From Botrytis cinerea B05.10 (Eukaryota; Ascomycota; Leotiomycetes; Helotiales; Sclerotiniaceae), in the NCBI RefSeq assembly GCF_000143535.2, contig NC_037314.1:1364001-1428000 (forward strand): DNA of 64,000 nt, in the 5' to 3' direction. Position numbers and translations under genes: made by a program. Positions 1 to 13,520 of this stretch are shown piece after piece. The notes under the pieces are model-generated. The model searched no databases and was not told the origin of the DNA. It saw only the letters and a list, made by a program, of their open reading frames with translations. How positions within the stretch are numbered: the stretch's first letter is position 1; every line of letters starts with the position of its first letter.

Positions 1-137
1 TCTTTCCTAGTCAAAGGAGCCTTCCGTTCTCCATTGCTCGAACCATTGCTCAAGCCATTGATAGTCGCTTTCTCCATATTCTCGCGGATTATAGCAACTC
101 GATCGTTCTCGGTGTAGGTGCTGTCACGCACAGGCAT
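1..137 (-). CDS. 5' end of an unrecognised gene, cut by the left window edge
   Basis: Reading leftward from the ATG at 137 gives 45 open codons beginning MPVRDSTYTENDRVAIIREN and running off the edge. The frame also stays open upstream of this ATG, through a serine/threonine-rich stretch partly encoded by a GCTTGA hexanucleotide repeat near 219-241, back to a stop near 320. There is a splice-acceptor-like TTGGTGCAG at about 307 and a strong donor-like CAG/GTAAGT at 503, so a leader intron of about 197 nt (307-503) is possible. In that case the first coding ATG is probably the one at 137. The charged, polar sequence looks like the start of a real protein, but no family can be named from 45 residues. 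Confidence 0.5.
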   Translation of the reverse strand, partial: MPVRDSTYTENDRVAIIRENMEKATINGLSNGSSNGERKAPLTRK

Positions 138-324
138 ATGCGAGGTGGGCGAGGTCGAGGGACTATGAGTGCTTTCGGAACTTGAGGGTGTAATTATAAG
201 AAGTGGTTTTGTAGTTGTGCTTGAGCTTGAGCTTGAGCTTGATCGCGAATGTTGCTTTGTTTTGAGGGGTTCTGCGAAGGACCTCTTTGTAGTTGTGTCT
301 GTCACTGCACCAAATCAGGTCCCG

Positions 325-344
325 CACACACACACACACACACA
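325..344. repeat. (CA)10 dinucleotide repeat
   Basis: An uninterrupted CA tract, inside the possible leader intron of the left-edge gene. Confidence 0.9.
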
Positions 345-372
345 ATCAGCTCCCGTAGGAAATATGTAGTAA

Positions 373-384
373 CTACCTAGGTAG
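373..384. repeat. Palindrome CTACCTAGGTAG
   Basis: A perfect 12-bp palindrome upstream of the left-edge gene. It is one of five intergenic copies of the core TACCTAGGTA in this window (see findings). Confidence 0.8.
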
Positions 385-1580
385 TGATGTTCTCTTCGAG
401 TGGATTCAAGATCAAGAAGCAGATCTAGATTCAATGCGGCACGACAATGATTCACTTGTGCGGCTATAATAGAGGGAATCGACGAATCAACTGTGAGACT
501 TACCTGTAATGTAATACACCTAATACAGCAGGTTACGAAGGAGCAGCAGATAATGAAGATCCATTATAGAACAGGACGTACTTCTGGACTGAAAGCCATG
601 GCCAATAAGTAAGTAAGGTTGCTCTGCCCGGCCAGGGAGACGGTTTATTCTAGAAAAGAGAGAAACCGATCTGGGGGGGACGCGGAGACACGGGTTTACT
701 CAATTAGGAAGTACCTACGGACTCGAGGGTCTAGGAACTGCACTATCACCAATAGGATCTTACCGTTTACCGTTGTAAGATGACTTCCCCTGAAACGCTG
801 GAATTGGATTGGCAGTCGTTTGTTCCCTGGGCCCATAGTATTTGGCCAATTACTCATCAACGTCTCTCTCTCTCTCTCTCCTGGCATCCACCACGCTCCA
901 ACCTGCTGTGCTCGCAATCGACGACGCTCTCTCCTTTCCAGAACCCCTTCGACCGTTCTAGAGCAACGCGAAGAAGCCTCCACGGCAGTGGCCACGCGGA
1001 GCGTTATCTACGTGCTCACCCAAGTTGGTAGGGAATGCGTCGGATAGACTCCGGGGATGGATGGTAACTGGCGGTCTACGGCATCCGTCTCCATCAGATA
1101 TACTTTGACAAAGTGGATTATGGACCATCTTCGACTTATCTGTGTCGAGTAGTTTCCGTTGAGCAACTGGCAAGGGTGCGATTTATTTCCTCATATGATG
1201 TGAGAAGCGCCCTTTCGCGACTTCCTTATAAGATCATAATCACTACCTAGGTAGGTAGGTGCTGCCATCAATAGCCAATCACATGATCGTCTTCAACAGG
1301 TTGTGGTCCTCCCCCCTCGTCTTGCTTTCTATTGCACAACACCACACACGACTCTGCAGCCACTACAACCCCAACACAGTTCGGAACCAAGACCCGCGCG
1401 TCGAATCCCATGACATTCCCCAATTTCCTTTCATTCGTACTTCGGGCCAGAGGATCATCTGTCTTCTACGATTCTCAAGCCCCGCGAGTTGAGTTTTTCT
1501 CGTCTTTCAACAAATCTGGTCTTTCGCTACAATCAGCAAGCTTTACCAACTGAGCGGCTATCAGAATTTCACTGTCAAAC
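385..1580. other. Intergenic region between divergent genes
   Basis: No convincing gene. It contains a (TC)9 tract at 863-880 and a second 12-bp palindrome CTACCTAGGTAG at 1243-1254, followed at once by GTAGGT. Short open frames here lack homology-like features. The stretch before 1581 is C/T-rich and probably serves as promoter and leader of the F-box-like gene. Confidence 0.6.
1243..1254. repeat. Palindrome CTACCTAGGTAG, second copy
   Basis: A perfect 12-bp palindrome about 330 bp upstream of the 1581 start codon. It is extended on the right by GTAGGT. Confidence 0.8.
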
Positions 1581-2876
1581 ATGCCAAACCCCTCAGCTGG
1601 GGGACCCAAGGGAAAGGTCTCGAATTCACGCAAAAGGCCAGCCCCCAAAGATCGTGATGAGAATGGTAAAATTATCGGTAGTATGACTTCTAGAGCATCG
1701 CGCAAACGTCGTGGTCCCCGAATCACCATGGCATCACTCCAAATTGACGATGAGAATGATGATCTGAGCCAGTTTACACCCAGTTTCGACGCTAATTCTC
1801 ATTCGCATAATACTTGGGGCATTCCCTCTTCGGCGATGATTGTAGCCCCGAAGCGCAAGCGTAGATCCACCACTTCCAAGCAACGACCAGGACTCAGCCG
1901 TAATCATGCAGCACGCAGTGCAGGTCTCTTCAACCGCTACCCAGAACTGTGCAGTCTTGAAACTACACCCGAACCAGCAGAAATGAATAGTCCAACTCGC
2001 TCTCCATTCCTGCGCTGTCCTTTGGAAGTGCGTGAGCAAATCTATGCTTATTTTCTTCGTTCTCCATACTCAATCCTCGTTAACTATGATTGGGAAGCTG
2101 TCGAACGCTGCCCCGATTTTATTGTCAAAAAGATATTACTTATTTGCAAGCAGATCAGTGCAGAGGCTCTCTCATTCCTTTATAGAAACAATACCTTCCA
2201 TGCACTGCTTCGAGAGAACATGTCACCGCTACCTGCCTGGAGCATCCCACGGATCACAACTAACTATTTAAATTTGGTAAAAAATGTGGTTCTCGAATGC
2301 CCAAAAGACAACTGGAATCTTAACTGGTATTACAAGGCAGCAAAAAGCATCGAAACCTTGGTAGTGGCGAAGCCAGCACTGAAAACTTTCACCATCGTGT
2401 TGACACCGCAGCAGGTTGGCTTCACTTCGACAGCTTTGGGATTTGAGCATACTCCTATAACTTTTGCGGATTTTCTATGCGAAGATGGAGAGGTAATGAA
2501 TGCCATTATGAAATTGAGCTGCAAGAGATTAAGGATTGTTGTGAAGAAAGGTGATGGTAGGCGACTTGTTCTCGAAGTAGATACTCACGGGGGAATGCTT
2601 GCGACAACGAGTGATCAGGAGGATTGGCTCAAGGAAGATAAAGTATACCAGCTATCAAAGCTTTCTTTGCAAACCAGTGTGAGAAAAGAACTGGCTGCAG
2701 TGAAAGAAAAGTTTGAGCAGATCTTTCATGACGAGGAGAATGCTATTAGGATGGGATGGTGCAGGGTAATAACCTCAGGTGAGAGATTAGTCAACAATCA
2801 GCGTCGGCCATTCAAAGGAGCAATGAGTAATGAGCGACCTCAACCTCGATCTGGCTCTAAGTTTTCTCCGTTGTGA
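1581..2876 (+). CDS. F-box/2EXR-like protein
   Basis: A single-exon frame of 431 residues. Residues 1-135 are basic and low in complexity, with KRKRR-type clusters that could act as nuclear signals. From about residue 140 comes RCPLEVREQIYAYFLRSPYS, the F-box-like/2EXR signature common in fungal proteins (proline-leucine-E-x-R-x-x-IY). It is followed by the usual LLICKQISAEALSFLYRNNT block at about 183-203. The middle region is probably a divergent repeat fold and the last 60 residues are charged and disordered. Proteins of this kind are greatly expanded in filamentous ascomycetes and most have no assigned function; some may be adaptors of SCF ubiquitin ligases. The start is the first ATG in frame. 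The class is fairly sure and the role unknown. Confidence 0.8.
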   Translation: MPNPSAGGPKGKVSNSRKRPAPKDRDENGKIIGSMTSRASRKRRGPRITMASLQIDDENDDLSQFTPSFDANSHSHNTWGIPSSAMIVAPKRKRRSTTSKQRPGLSRNHAARSAGLFNRYPELCSLETTPEPAEMNSPTRSPFLRCPLEVREQIYAYFLRSPYSILVNYDWEAVERCPDFIVKKILLICKQISAEALSFLYRNNTFHALLRENMSPLPAWSIPRITTNYLNLVKNVVLECPKDNWNLNWYYKAAKSIETLVVAKPALKTFTIVLTPQQVGFTSTALGFEHTPITFADFLCEDGEVMNAIMKLSCKRLRIVVKKGDGRRLVLEVDTHGGMLATTSDQEDWLKEDKVYQLSKLSLQTSVRKELAAVKEKFEQIFHDEENAIRMGWCRVITSGERLVNNQRRPFKGAMSNERPQPRSGSKFSPL

Positions 2877-4193
2877 AGAGCACCCTGGTTGTTCATCCTG
2901 CATCTTTGGAGGGATCTTCATTTCTAGAAGCTCCAGATTGACAGTGCTCAATTATTTTGGAAGGAAGGTTGATTGTTTCTTCCCCCCCAAAGTTCTCGGT
3001 GCGAGTTGGCGCTATTTTCTTCCCAATTTCATTTCTTATTCATCGTTGAATCTCATCATATTCCTATCAATCGCATGCAGGAAATCCCGTGGATCATATA
3101 GCACAAAATCAGTAACTCTTTCATGGAGATTTTTTCGTTCCATCCCCAACAGGTTATCATTGTCCGTTCATTTACCTGATCTCATATTTCTGCATTTACC
3201 GCATTTTATTTCTCAGCAGATAGTCTTTGCTCGTCAGTTTTACCCATCTTTTATTTCTCAGATCCATATCCATTTATTCATCCACTTCCACGCAAAGGAT
3301 CTTAGTAAACGAGAATTTGCAAAGTTCTGCCAGCGTCTCACCGGAAAGCTGGATTCTCAGAATAGCCGCAGAGCTGAGGAAATCTGGGAGATTTCCATGA
3401 TTGTGTGGGGGTTCTTTTTCATATATATCATTTCTTCTCTAGTATAAAATTCACATCAATTTTTCGGGTACAACAAACTTAGACGTGTATGCTGAACTAA
3501 AGTGACTCTTTCGCAATTATATCATGGATTACATTGTCTACTATAACCGTTCAGAAGTATTTTTATCAGCACTTTCGTATAGTCATCTGATCTAATCTAA
3601 TCTAATGTAATCTAATGTAATCTAGCTAACTCCAAATCTTTGTTGCATGCGTTTAACATGCTAAACTACAACTAAGCAAAGCGTAATAGCAAGTTTGGCG
3701 AGAGGAACCACCTAACAATAAGGATACTCGTATCTATATCATGAGTGATGTATGTAAACCAATGACGAGCGAGAACTGTAGGCCGAATGACCAGCGAATA
3801 ACACAAGTGCAATTCAGCTACTGTGCTATTGTATTCTGTTTGCGTGCATTGTAGTGTGAAGATACGTGGGGATGCTAAACTACAGACCGAGAACATACTT
3901 CAGAAATGATGTTCGGAGCATCAGTCGACCCGTTGAGCTACCAAGCCCGCAGAGTTATACAGGTCATCTCAAAATATTAAAAAAAAAGTGAAATTCTAGC
4001 GCTAATTATCACTATCTTAAGGCAGAGACATAATTCTCGTTCCCTCTGCCAATAACAAGGCAATAATGCTGTGATCTTCCCAACCATGAGACCACCTCCC
4101 ATGCTTAATCGTGCAAATAATCGTTACAACACATGTATATGTGTATCCACCACCACCGAAACGCCGTCCCGATGAGTTGAGTGAATCATTCCT
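2877..4193. other. Convergent intergenic region with a TAATC-type repeat
   Basis: This holds the 3' ends of the F-box-like gene and of yme1. A TCTAA/TCTAATGTAA repeat lies at 3591-3624. A 205-codon plus-strand open frame starts inside the end of the upstream gene (2830-3447). It is rich in F, I, S and L and resembles no family, so it is treated as chance coding in a T-rich 3' region. Confidence 0.6.
3591..3624. repeat. Imperfect TCTAA/TGTAA tandem repeat
   Basis: TCTAA units interspersed with TGTAA, in the region between two converging genes. Confidence 0.8.
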
Positions 4194-6676
4194 TTACTGT
4201 GCAAGAGCACCACCACCTGGTGGCCCCTTTGGTCCCTTATCCTCGGGACCTTGGCTTCCAGGGATCGGTGCAAGTGAAGTACCCATACTTTCAGGTACTT
4301 TTATGCTTCCCGAAGGGGAAATTGCCCTGCCCACCAATTTCTCTCCTTTAACGACTTTGAAGGCTTCTTCTCTATCTAAGGTCTCGTAGTCCACTAAAGC
4401 CTTAGCCAAGAGATCCAGTTCCTTACGCTTAGATTCGATGAGCTTCACAGCACGAAGGCGAGCCTCCTCAATAACGCGTCGAACTTCAGACTCGACAAGC
4501 AGCTTGGTTCCTGCGGAGAGATGCTCGTAGTTTGTCATCAAGTCTACATTACCAAGCTCAGGTGACATTCCAAATCTAGTGACCATATTGTATGCAAGGC
4601 TTGTGGCAGTTTGGAGATCCTGTTCACAAAGTTAGTATTCTCCCACTTCTTCGGAATCTTTGATATTAGTAATAAGATGGGAAGACCTACACTAGAAACT
4701 CCACTAGTGACCTTTGTAGGGCCATATTTGATTTCTTCTGCTACTTTACCTCCCATGCAGACATCAAGTCTGCTCTCATACTCATCCAAAGTCATCGAGT
4801 ACTTATCCATTGCTGGCAAATGGAAAGTTATACCAAGAGCACTGCCTCGAGGCATAATCGTAACCTTGTGCAATGGATCTGTTCCTGGGGTAAACATGAG
4901 AACGAGGGCATGTCCTGCTTCATGATAGGCTGTCATCTCCTTTTCCTTCTGGGAAATAACCATGCTCCTCTTTTCCGCGCCCATCATTATTTTGTCCTTT
5001 GCCCATTCAAAATCCAACATAGATACCGCTTTTGCTTTCGCTCTGCTGGCGTGCACAGCAGCTTGGTTAATGACATTCTCAAGTTCCGCGCCAGAAAAGC
5101 CTGGTGTACCAGAAGCAAGTGTTTCGATGTTGACATCAGGAGAAGCAATAATCTTTTGCATGTGATGCTTCAAGATCGCCAATCGACCACGTACATCTGG
5201 TAGCCCGACGACGACATTTCGATCAAATCTACCTGGTCGTGTAAGAGCCTTATCTAGCAGTTCTGGAAAATTAGTAGCAGCCAAAATGATAACGCCATTG
5301 TTTTGCGCAAATCCATCTAGTTCAGTAAGCAGCTGATTGAGAGTTTGCTTGGAATATGCGGCATCCCGAGCATTTCGTTTGCCCCCTATAGCATCCAGTT
5401 CATCGATGAATATGATGGCTGGTGATTTGCCTTTCGCAGCAGTGAAAAGTTCTCGAACTCGCTTTGCACCAACGCCAACATATATCTCGTCGAATTCACT
5501 ACCAGACATGAAGAAAAAAGGAACGCCGGCTTCACCAGCAACAGCACGGGCCAATAAAGTTTTACCTGTTCCAGGAGGGCCAACGAGCAAAACACCCTTT
5601 GGAAGTTTTCCACCGAGCGTGGAGAACTTCTCCGGGTTCTTCAAGAAATCTACGAGTTCTTGAAGTTCATCCTTTGCTTCGTCACAACCATGAACATCCG
5701 TAAACCTGACATTTTGGTGTTCGGCCTTGGCCTCGTTATCGGCTTTGGCCCCTCCCGGTCTTCTGGCAACGATCGAGTTGAAGCCTTCAATCATCATAGC
5801 AACAACAACCAAACTAATATACGTGAAAAGCGCGAAGTAGAGAGCGAATTTGACCCATTTGAAGATAGTGTTGCCCATGGTCTCATCGACAACAACATGC
5901 ATAGGAGAGTTTTTGTCGCCAGAACCAGATGTTTGAACGCGAGAGGTAGCAATGTTACCTCCCCGAGAAGTAGCAGCGACTGCTTGGCCAATAGCCTGTA
6001 ATTGTGCGTTGCCCATATTTCCTGCTTGTCCGGAAGGATTTGCCATGCCGCCATTCATTTGTCCTAACATCCCTAGAGCCCTATGATATGCACCTTCACA
6101 AGCAGAATTTGATGCGAAATGACCAGTTTGATACCTGTCGGCAATGATGGCTGGCATATTTGCCTTCAATAGCGCTTGGTAAAGAGCATTCTGAGCCGTG
6201 GCACTAGTAGGATTCTTGTTTGCAGTTTCTTCCAAGTGAGAGAGTAAATTGTGTGATGTGCTACCACCGAAGAGAGATCTTTGCTGAGATTTGAAATGAT
6301 TGGTAAACGGCATGGACTGCTGTGGTCGTACAGATGAAGACGTGGATATTTGTCGACAACGAGCCATGGTCAGAATAGACGACGATGGAATGATTGAATT
6401 CGCAGTAGAGATACGTTTTGGAGCCGAGGTGGATGCATGTCGAAGGCCTGATGACATCGAGTCCATTCGTGCGCTGGAAGGTGGCACAGGAATTGATCTA
6501 GTCGAGAGCTGCGACGGCATTAGTTGGGCCAATTTAAAAGAGATATGGTGTTTGTGTCTACGAACCATTCGCGCCGATGGAAATATCATCTTCGCAAATT
6601 GGGTTTCCGGTGCCTTCCGAACGAGAATCCTCAAAGATGTAGCCATCGTGGACAACCCATGAACTGGTGTTGCCAT
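4194..6676 (-). CDS. YME1: Mitochondrial i-AAA protease Yme1 (FtsH family)
   Basis: Two exons, 6676-4691 and 4619-4194, with a 71-nt intron in phase 0 (GTAGGT...CAG), give about 803 residues against 747 in yeast Yme1. The start is the first ATG (cat at 4674-style complement, 6676); a second in-frame ATG 10 codons later precedes a basic presequence (MATSLRILVRK). Order: mitochondrial targeting region; one membrane segment at about 278-296; Walker A GPPGTGKT at 366-373; Walker B FIDELD at 423-428; second region of homology TRPGRFDR at 479-486; zinc-protease motif HEAGH at 585-589. The intron falls in the protease domain after GVSS, and the frame resumes with DLQTATSLAYNMVTRFGMS. The C-terminal tail is proline/glycine-rich. 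In yeast Yme1 faces the intermembrane space and degrades inner-membrane and intermembrane-space proteins. Identification is very secure. Confidence 0.96.
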
Positions 6677-7979
6677 GACTGGCAGAACCAAATAGAATTA
6701 GATTTTGAACACCTCCTATCAACCACCACCAAGAGAATGCTTTTGAATATTTCTCCTTGCAAAATTGGTTGGCAGTATCACTATTTCGTCGGCAAAGTCT
6801 AAAAAATGAAAATTTGTTGAGCCTCGATGTCGAGGACGTCTTGATTATTGATGCCAAACTGGAACACCGAAGGCAAACTTAAATCACTTCCAGTAGTGCA
6901 TCATGGAAGAAGGCTGATACCGCCGCGTCTTGATCCACTAAGCCTATTTTGGATTAGTGCAACATGCCGCCCACCAATCTAGATCTGGTTCGACTGTTAT
7001 CACGTGATTGAGCGAACAGTACCTTCTAAGCTCTGTAACAATTTACCAAGGGGAGATCTAGGATATATATGTTGTGGATACCTATTGTTTACGATTGAGA
7101 CATCGCTTCAGGAGATGTGTCAGGGGCAATCCCCAAGGAGAGAAAGTAAGAGTCCAAGAAGTCAAGGACTCATACAACCTACCGAACATTGACCTACATC
7201 GACCTACATCGGCCGAATAAAGACCTGGAGACTTGCCAATTGACTTTCTTAACCTGGATGCACACGACTCAAGCCTCTATCTTCAATCACCGGCAAGAGA
7301 AAAATAAACCAAGTCACGAAGTTCAGACGTAGATGATATTATACTATTCATTTAGCTATATACTGCTACTACTATATAAATACACACCAGACTTTCCTTT
7401 CCAAATTGAATACCGTATCCAATTCCGAATCCCATTTCCAAAACTAATAAACATTTAAATAAGTGTTGATACAGATGACAAGCCCGGCCTTGATCACCAA
7501 CCTCTAGGCACAAATAGCAGGGTACGCTTCCAGATGCGCGAGTATATAACATAAAGGGAATGACCTCGTTGAACTCATGGCGCCATAATATCCCCTCCTC
7601 ATTATGTACCCTTCCTCCACCTCCCTCTCCTCCCATCCAATATTAGATCCAGCTTCAACTGTACGCAAAACTGAACAGATACTACTATAAAACAAGAAAA
7701 GTAATGAAACAAAAAAAAAGTTTGTTAAAATGCCGCGACAGGCTGATTATTCCGAAAAGAAGGGCTGGAATGTCTGGCTGGCGGATGAGATGCATTCGTG
7801 AATGCCGTTAATGTACTAGGTATATCGCGGATAGACTCGGAGAAGTGAAAACTTTTGCTGATGAAACGGAACAAACTGTAGTCCTGTGTGCCTCAGTCCT
7901 TGGGTATACGACGTCTTATTAATGATACAATCGCTAAAGAGAGTTTCGAAACGAGCGTGTGGTTGACTATTCAGTGTTG
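6677..7979. other. Intergenic region, yme1 promoter and 3' flank of the C2H2 gene
   Basis: No gene seen. An 11-bp direct repeat (GACCTACATCG twice) lies at 7191-7212. Short open frames lack family features. Confidence 0.6.
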
Positions 7980-9366
<1,387 letters not shown>

Positions 9367-10760
9367 TATGTATTCCTAAATTGTATCTATCGAGGTTGAA
9401 GTATTAAGTCTCAAGAGAGAGTTGGTCGGTTGCGGCCGATGTTGTAAGAGCCTGGTCGAGCAATGGACTGAGAATTTGATATATAAGAAAAGCAGGTGAT
9501 GTGAGTCGGTTGCCTGGTATGCAAGTGATGTCGATTAGAGACCCAATGGGAGAATCTTGTAAGATACAAAGCGTCCAGCGCAAATAGCGTTGAGCGAGAG
9601 TGATGATTGGCGATCTGACTTGGAGAAGGCCCTGGCAAGAAGGTATTATAAGAGGAAAGTTACGATAGTTCTCGTAGACTGTGTACAAGAATAGCACGAA
9701 ACTTTCAAAGAGATCTGAGGAAGTCAGAGAATTGAAGACAGGATGAGTTTGATGAAGTAGCAATGTGAGCAGGAAGAGTTCATATACATACTTTTTTTGG
9801 ATGCGGGATATGGACTGGAGCTTGTTAATCATCCACCCAAACACGGAATGGTGGGGCGCACGAGCAATAGAGGGAAACTGTGAACGTGGTAAGGAGGCTA
9901 AAGTTGAGGTTCCTGGATCTAGCTCTAGCTTGTGCTGTGTCGGGTCATGCGAGTGGCTGGACAAGGTGTGAAAAATAAGGGTTCTCGGCAGGTAGACTCG
10001 ACTAACTGGTGAAAATATGGTCTGGTTGTTTCGACGTCAAAGTGTCTCTGAAGTGGTGTGGGAGTGTGGATATGTTAAAGTTGCGAAACAAGGACCATTC
10101 TTGAAGTAGAATCGTCGGGAAATCAAAGGCGGCTGAGATCGACGACTTTAGTTTTCTGGGGGAGTCGAGAAGGATGATGGTTGTAAGAGTGATTTTTTGA
10201 ATGTGGATTCCGAAGAAAGATGCAAGATATGGATGTCCAGCTTTTTTGTAGCGGGAAGATGCTTGATGGTTTAAAGCTTTTTAAGGTAGGGAATCTAGAG
10301 ATGGCATGGCGCCTTGATAAGATATGAGATGCTTTATAGCTCGAAGGCAAGATTCCGTTCAAGATATTAGACTTTTGTTCTGACTCGTGCGGCTTGTATC
10401 TGCAATACAGTGGGCAGTGAACGAACTGGAATTCTCGTGAGTAAATACGTTTTTCCCCACGAAGAAGAAAGTGCAAGGTAACGAGGGACCCCAGCAGGAT
10501 ATGCGAGGATGATATCGTAGACCAGGTAGGCAGTCAATCAACATCAACCAACAACGAGGTAGTAGGGCAGGGCAGTCAGGGCCTCCCTCGATTTCCAATT
10601 GTGAATGAAGCAATTCAAGGAGGATGGCAATATGGGGACAGTGCAAGGAAAGCTGTGGATGCAATATCGATCTCGAGAGACGAGTGAGATTTTCACATCC
10701 GACTGAATTATCCTTGGCTCTTGAGATGATAGTTGACCCTCTTCCCTCTTTTGTCTAATG
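9367..10760 (-). promoter_or_regulatory. Probable long pyrimidine-rich leader of the C2H2 gene, with candidate leader intron and uORF
   Basis: Read on the minus strand this stretch is C/T-rich and holds several ATGs. A donor AAAAAAA/GTATGT at 9791 and an acceptor TTTAG at 9376 would define a 416-nt leader intron ending ten bases before the start codon. Unspliced, the ATG at 9832 opens a 142-codon frame ending at 9404. Spliced, the same ATG gives a 16-codon uORF whose TAA (9368-9366) overlaps the main ATG as TAATG. The leader boundaries and the intron are inference. Confidence 0.45.
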
Positions 10761-11594
10761 ATAATCCGATCGGTAGTCGAATAAGTTGTTGATTAATGTG
10801 GAATTGAAGAATTTAAGTTATAATAATGAGTTGATGGAAGTGGAGTCCAATCATCGTTTTCGCCTCCTCGTGTATATGATCATAAATCCTAGAATGAACG
10901 GTTTTGTCTTCTTTTTGCTTCTTTTCTTGCTGCTTCCTTTTTCTTCCCGTTTCTTATTGCTCGTTGTATGTAAACATCTTCTTTTCCTTCGTTTTTCCGC
11001 TGCGTTCGATACAGATCATTCCCTCTGCCTGGGTAGCAGAGAGAAAAGTGGAAGTAACCAAAACATTGCATTCCGTAAGTACCTACGTATTCTACTCATG
11101 CTGCTTGTTTTGGACTTACTGATACAGCGAATTGTAAAGGTATGAAAGGCAGGCTATTCTCCTTTGAGGCGAAGATTTGGATATTAGCCGTACACTAGTA
11201 AACCATTCCGTCCTGCAGTCTGCAGCAAGTCTGCATCAGAATTCGTACATGGGGCTCTTGGATAGTATCATATCATTGGACTGATGAAGGACTGGCTGGG
11301 ACCAGGAGGCTTCTTTTTGAAGTTGGAGATATAGGGAAAACAACAAGGTTGGTCGTTAGACAAGGATAAATAGTGGGATTTTCAGGTCCCTTTTCCGCTT
11401 TTCGCTTTCTGCCGCACTTTCTTCTGCGCCAACTAGTACCCGAGTAGTACAAGCGTCCAAGTAGCTAGTACTCCACAAAGCTATACTAGTCTTTTATACT
11501 ACTCTGTAATAACTAGACTCTAAAGCTGTCTGTCGCATTGTATAATTTATATTTCGATTCATCGCTTCCGATGTACCTAAACGGTTAGAGATGT

Positions 11595-11617
11595 ATATAT
11601 AGTAGTTTACTATATAT
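11595..11617. repeat. Perfect 10-bp inverted repeat with 3-base loop
   Basis: ATATATAGTA (11595-11604), loop GTT, then TACTATATAT (11608-11617). Confidence 0.85.
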
Positions 11618-13475
11618 GTACCTATCACATACCTGATATGCTAAAAGGAAGTTTACTCGACGATAACTGGACGTCTAGTAGTATTATATCAAGCTTTTAG
11701 TGTCGGAGAAACTTTCGAGAATGGTGGGAGAAAGGAGAGACCTGAATAGTGAGTAACGCTTTACGATTCATATACACCTACTTGTCTATACAAGAGCGAA
11801 TTTCAATCTTTCTACATGTACTACGCATACACTACCTGGGTAGGCATTATTGGATACTCCATAAATATGACATAACTCAATCGAAACCCGGATGTATAAT
11901 AAGAAGATTTAGGTTATATAATAGAAAATTCGGGAATTATTAATGGATTTCTGAGTATCATATGTATCTCGATATAGCTGTAGTCGATAAGGAAGCAAGA
12001 GTTTGCTGTGCATGTCAACTAGAAGTAGCAGTAATCGATATAAAGGCTTGCTTGTCAGCTTGTCCATACAGATAGTTCTGGCCACAGCTGTCTCTGATAA
12101 ACGAAAATAGGTATTTCGTGCTGCATCTTTTGAAAGTAGTTAATGGAAGAAGCTCCGAAGGGCGAGGCAAGAGGCCTTGTCGGTTGTAGTCACCCATAGC
12201 CTCTCCCATGCAAGGATATTTCGCCCAAGATAGGTCCTCAACCGCATGCATGGGTTTGACTAGCATAAAGTGTGGTGGAGTCGTCACGTTACAGTGAAAA
12301 CAAAATTTCTCAAGGGGAAACCATGATTCTCCATCATACCGGATCTCGCAACAGCCCAGACTACCCTGTAAGAGATGTTCCAGTGCGCCTCGATATTTCC
12401 TGGCTGCTAAGCCCCAAGGTAATTTCAGGGCTAGATGTCGTTCCACTGATGATGTTGAAATGACTCTTGTTTTAATGTTGAATCCTTGAAAAGATTGCAA
12501 ATACTGGAGTACCGTGATTGACCGACCAATTTAGTACTTGTCGTTTTGTGACGCCTCTTTATCTTAGACATTAGAGGGCATTAACTTCACTCTATTGACT
12601 CGAGTCTCTAATATTCACATTACTTCAAAATCATGAGACGTCGGAGGTAAAAGTCACAGGACTAGAGTCACAGAATCATAATTCCCCAAATAATTCCCAT
12701 GCCAGCTTTTTCGGAGCAATTTTGTCATACTATCTATCTCCAATAATAATGATGAAATTATGTTCCCCTTTCGGCCGTTAGAGAGGTATAGGAGGATTGT
12801 TATATATCCAAATTCAGACAGAAAGATCAATTAATTTTACAAAAAGGTACTAGGACCAAATACTGTTGATGGCCAACAAGAGCTAGAACCAAGACGCTAT
12901 CTACTTCGTAGTAATCTCAACAAGATGCTTTACTAGCAGTGTTGTCTTTTTGCCATGCCTTCCTTGAAGCGAATTCGAATCGCGATTGATGACCTAACTC
13001 ACGAGCAACGATGTAGTAGAGTAGAAACGTTCCAACGAACTGACTCTTTCTTTAACCTCCAGAATCTAGATACATATCGTACACACACACTACAATTAGT
13101 GGCATCTAAAGTCTATTGTTGATAAGATTGTGTTGTTGCTCTAAGGTTAGAGAGAAGAAATCCATTCGTTAATGAAATCATGACTGATTTGAGTTTGTGG
13201 GAATTTACGCTGGCAGATATCCTGGCTGAACTCATTCTTGATTGGGATTTTGGAGGTACATTTTGAACCATTCGGCATCGTTCAATCTCCCTTGTCTCAC
13301 GGATGCGTGCCGTCCACACACACACGACCTCATAAAACCTTGTTCCCTCGCGATTGCAGGGAATGAGGTGAGAGGTAGTAAAAATAGTGTCCGGAGTACG
13401 GATTACGAGTAGAGTTAGGAACAAAAGCTTAAGAAAAACAGTTTATTTGTCGTTTAGTGTTGGTGTTATTGTTTG

Positions 13476-13520
13476 TTTTTTTTTTCGATTGTTTTTTTTT
13501 TAAAAAAAATAAAAAAAAAA
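13476..13520. repeat. Two T-runs followed by a long A-run
   Basis: A T10 tract, a short CGATTG spacer, T10, then A8-T-A10. The second T-run and the A-run can pair. Confidence 0.85.

Noticed and set aside
2830..3447. 205-codon plus-strand open frame overlapping the end of the F-box-like gene
   Set aside because: Composition (F, I, S, L, H) follows the T-rich strand, there is no domain-like pattern, and it overlaps a better-supported gene in another frame.
9404..9964. 186-codon minus-strand open frame before the C2H2 gene, as a separate gene
   Set aside because: The listed start is TTG; from the true ATG at 9832 it is better explained as a leader uORF or as a leader intron.
12015..12500. 161-codon minus-strand open frame in the desert
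   Set aside because: It opens with TTG rather than ATG; the first ATG is near the middle, and no family or intron supports it.
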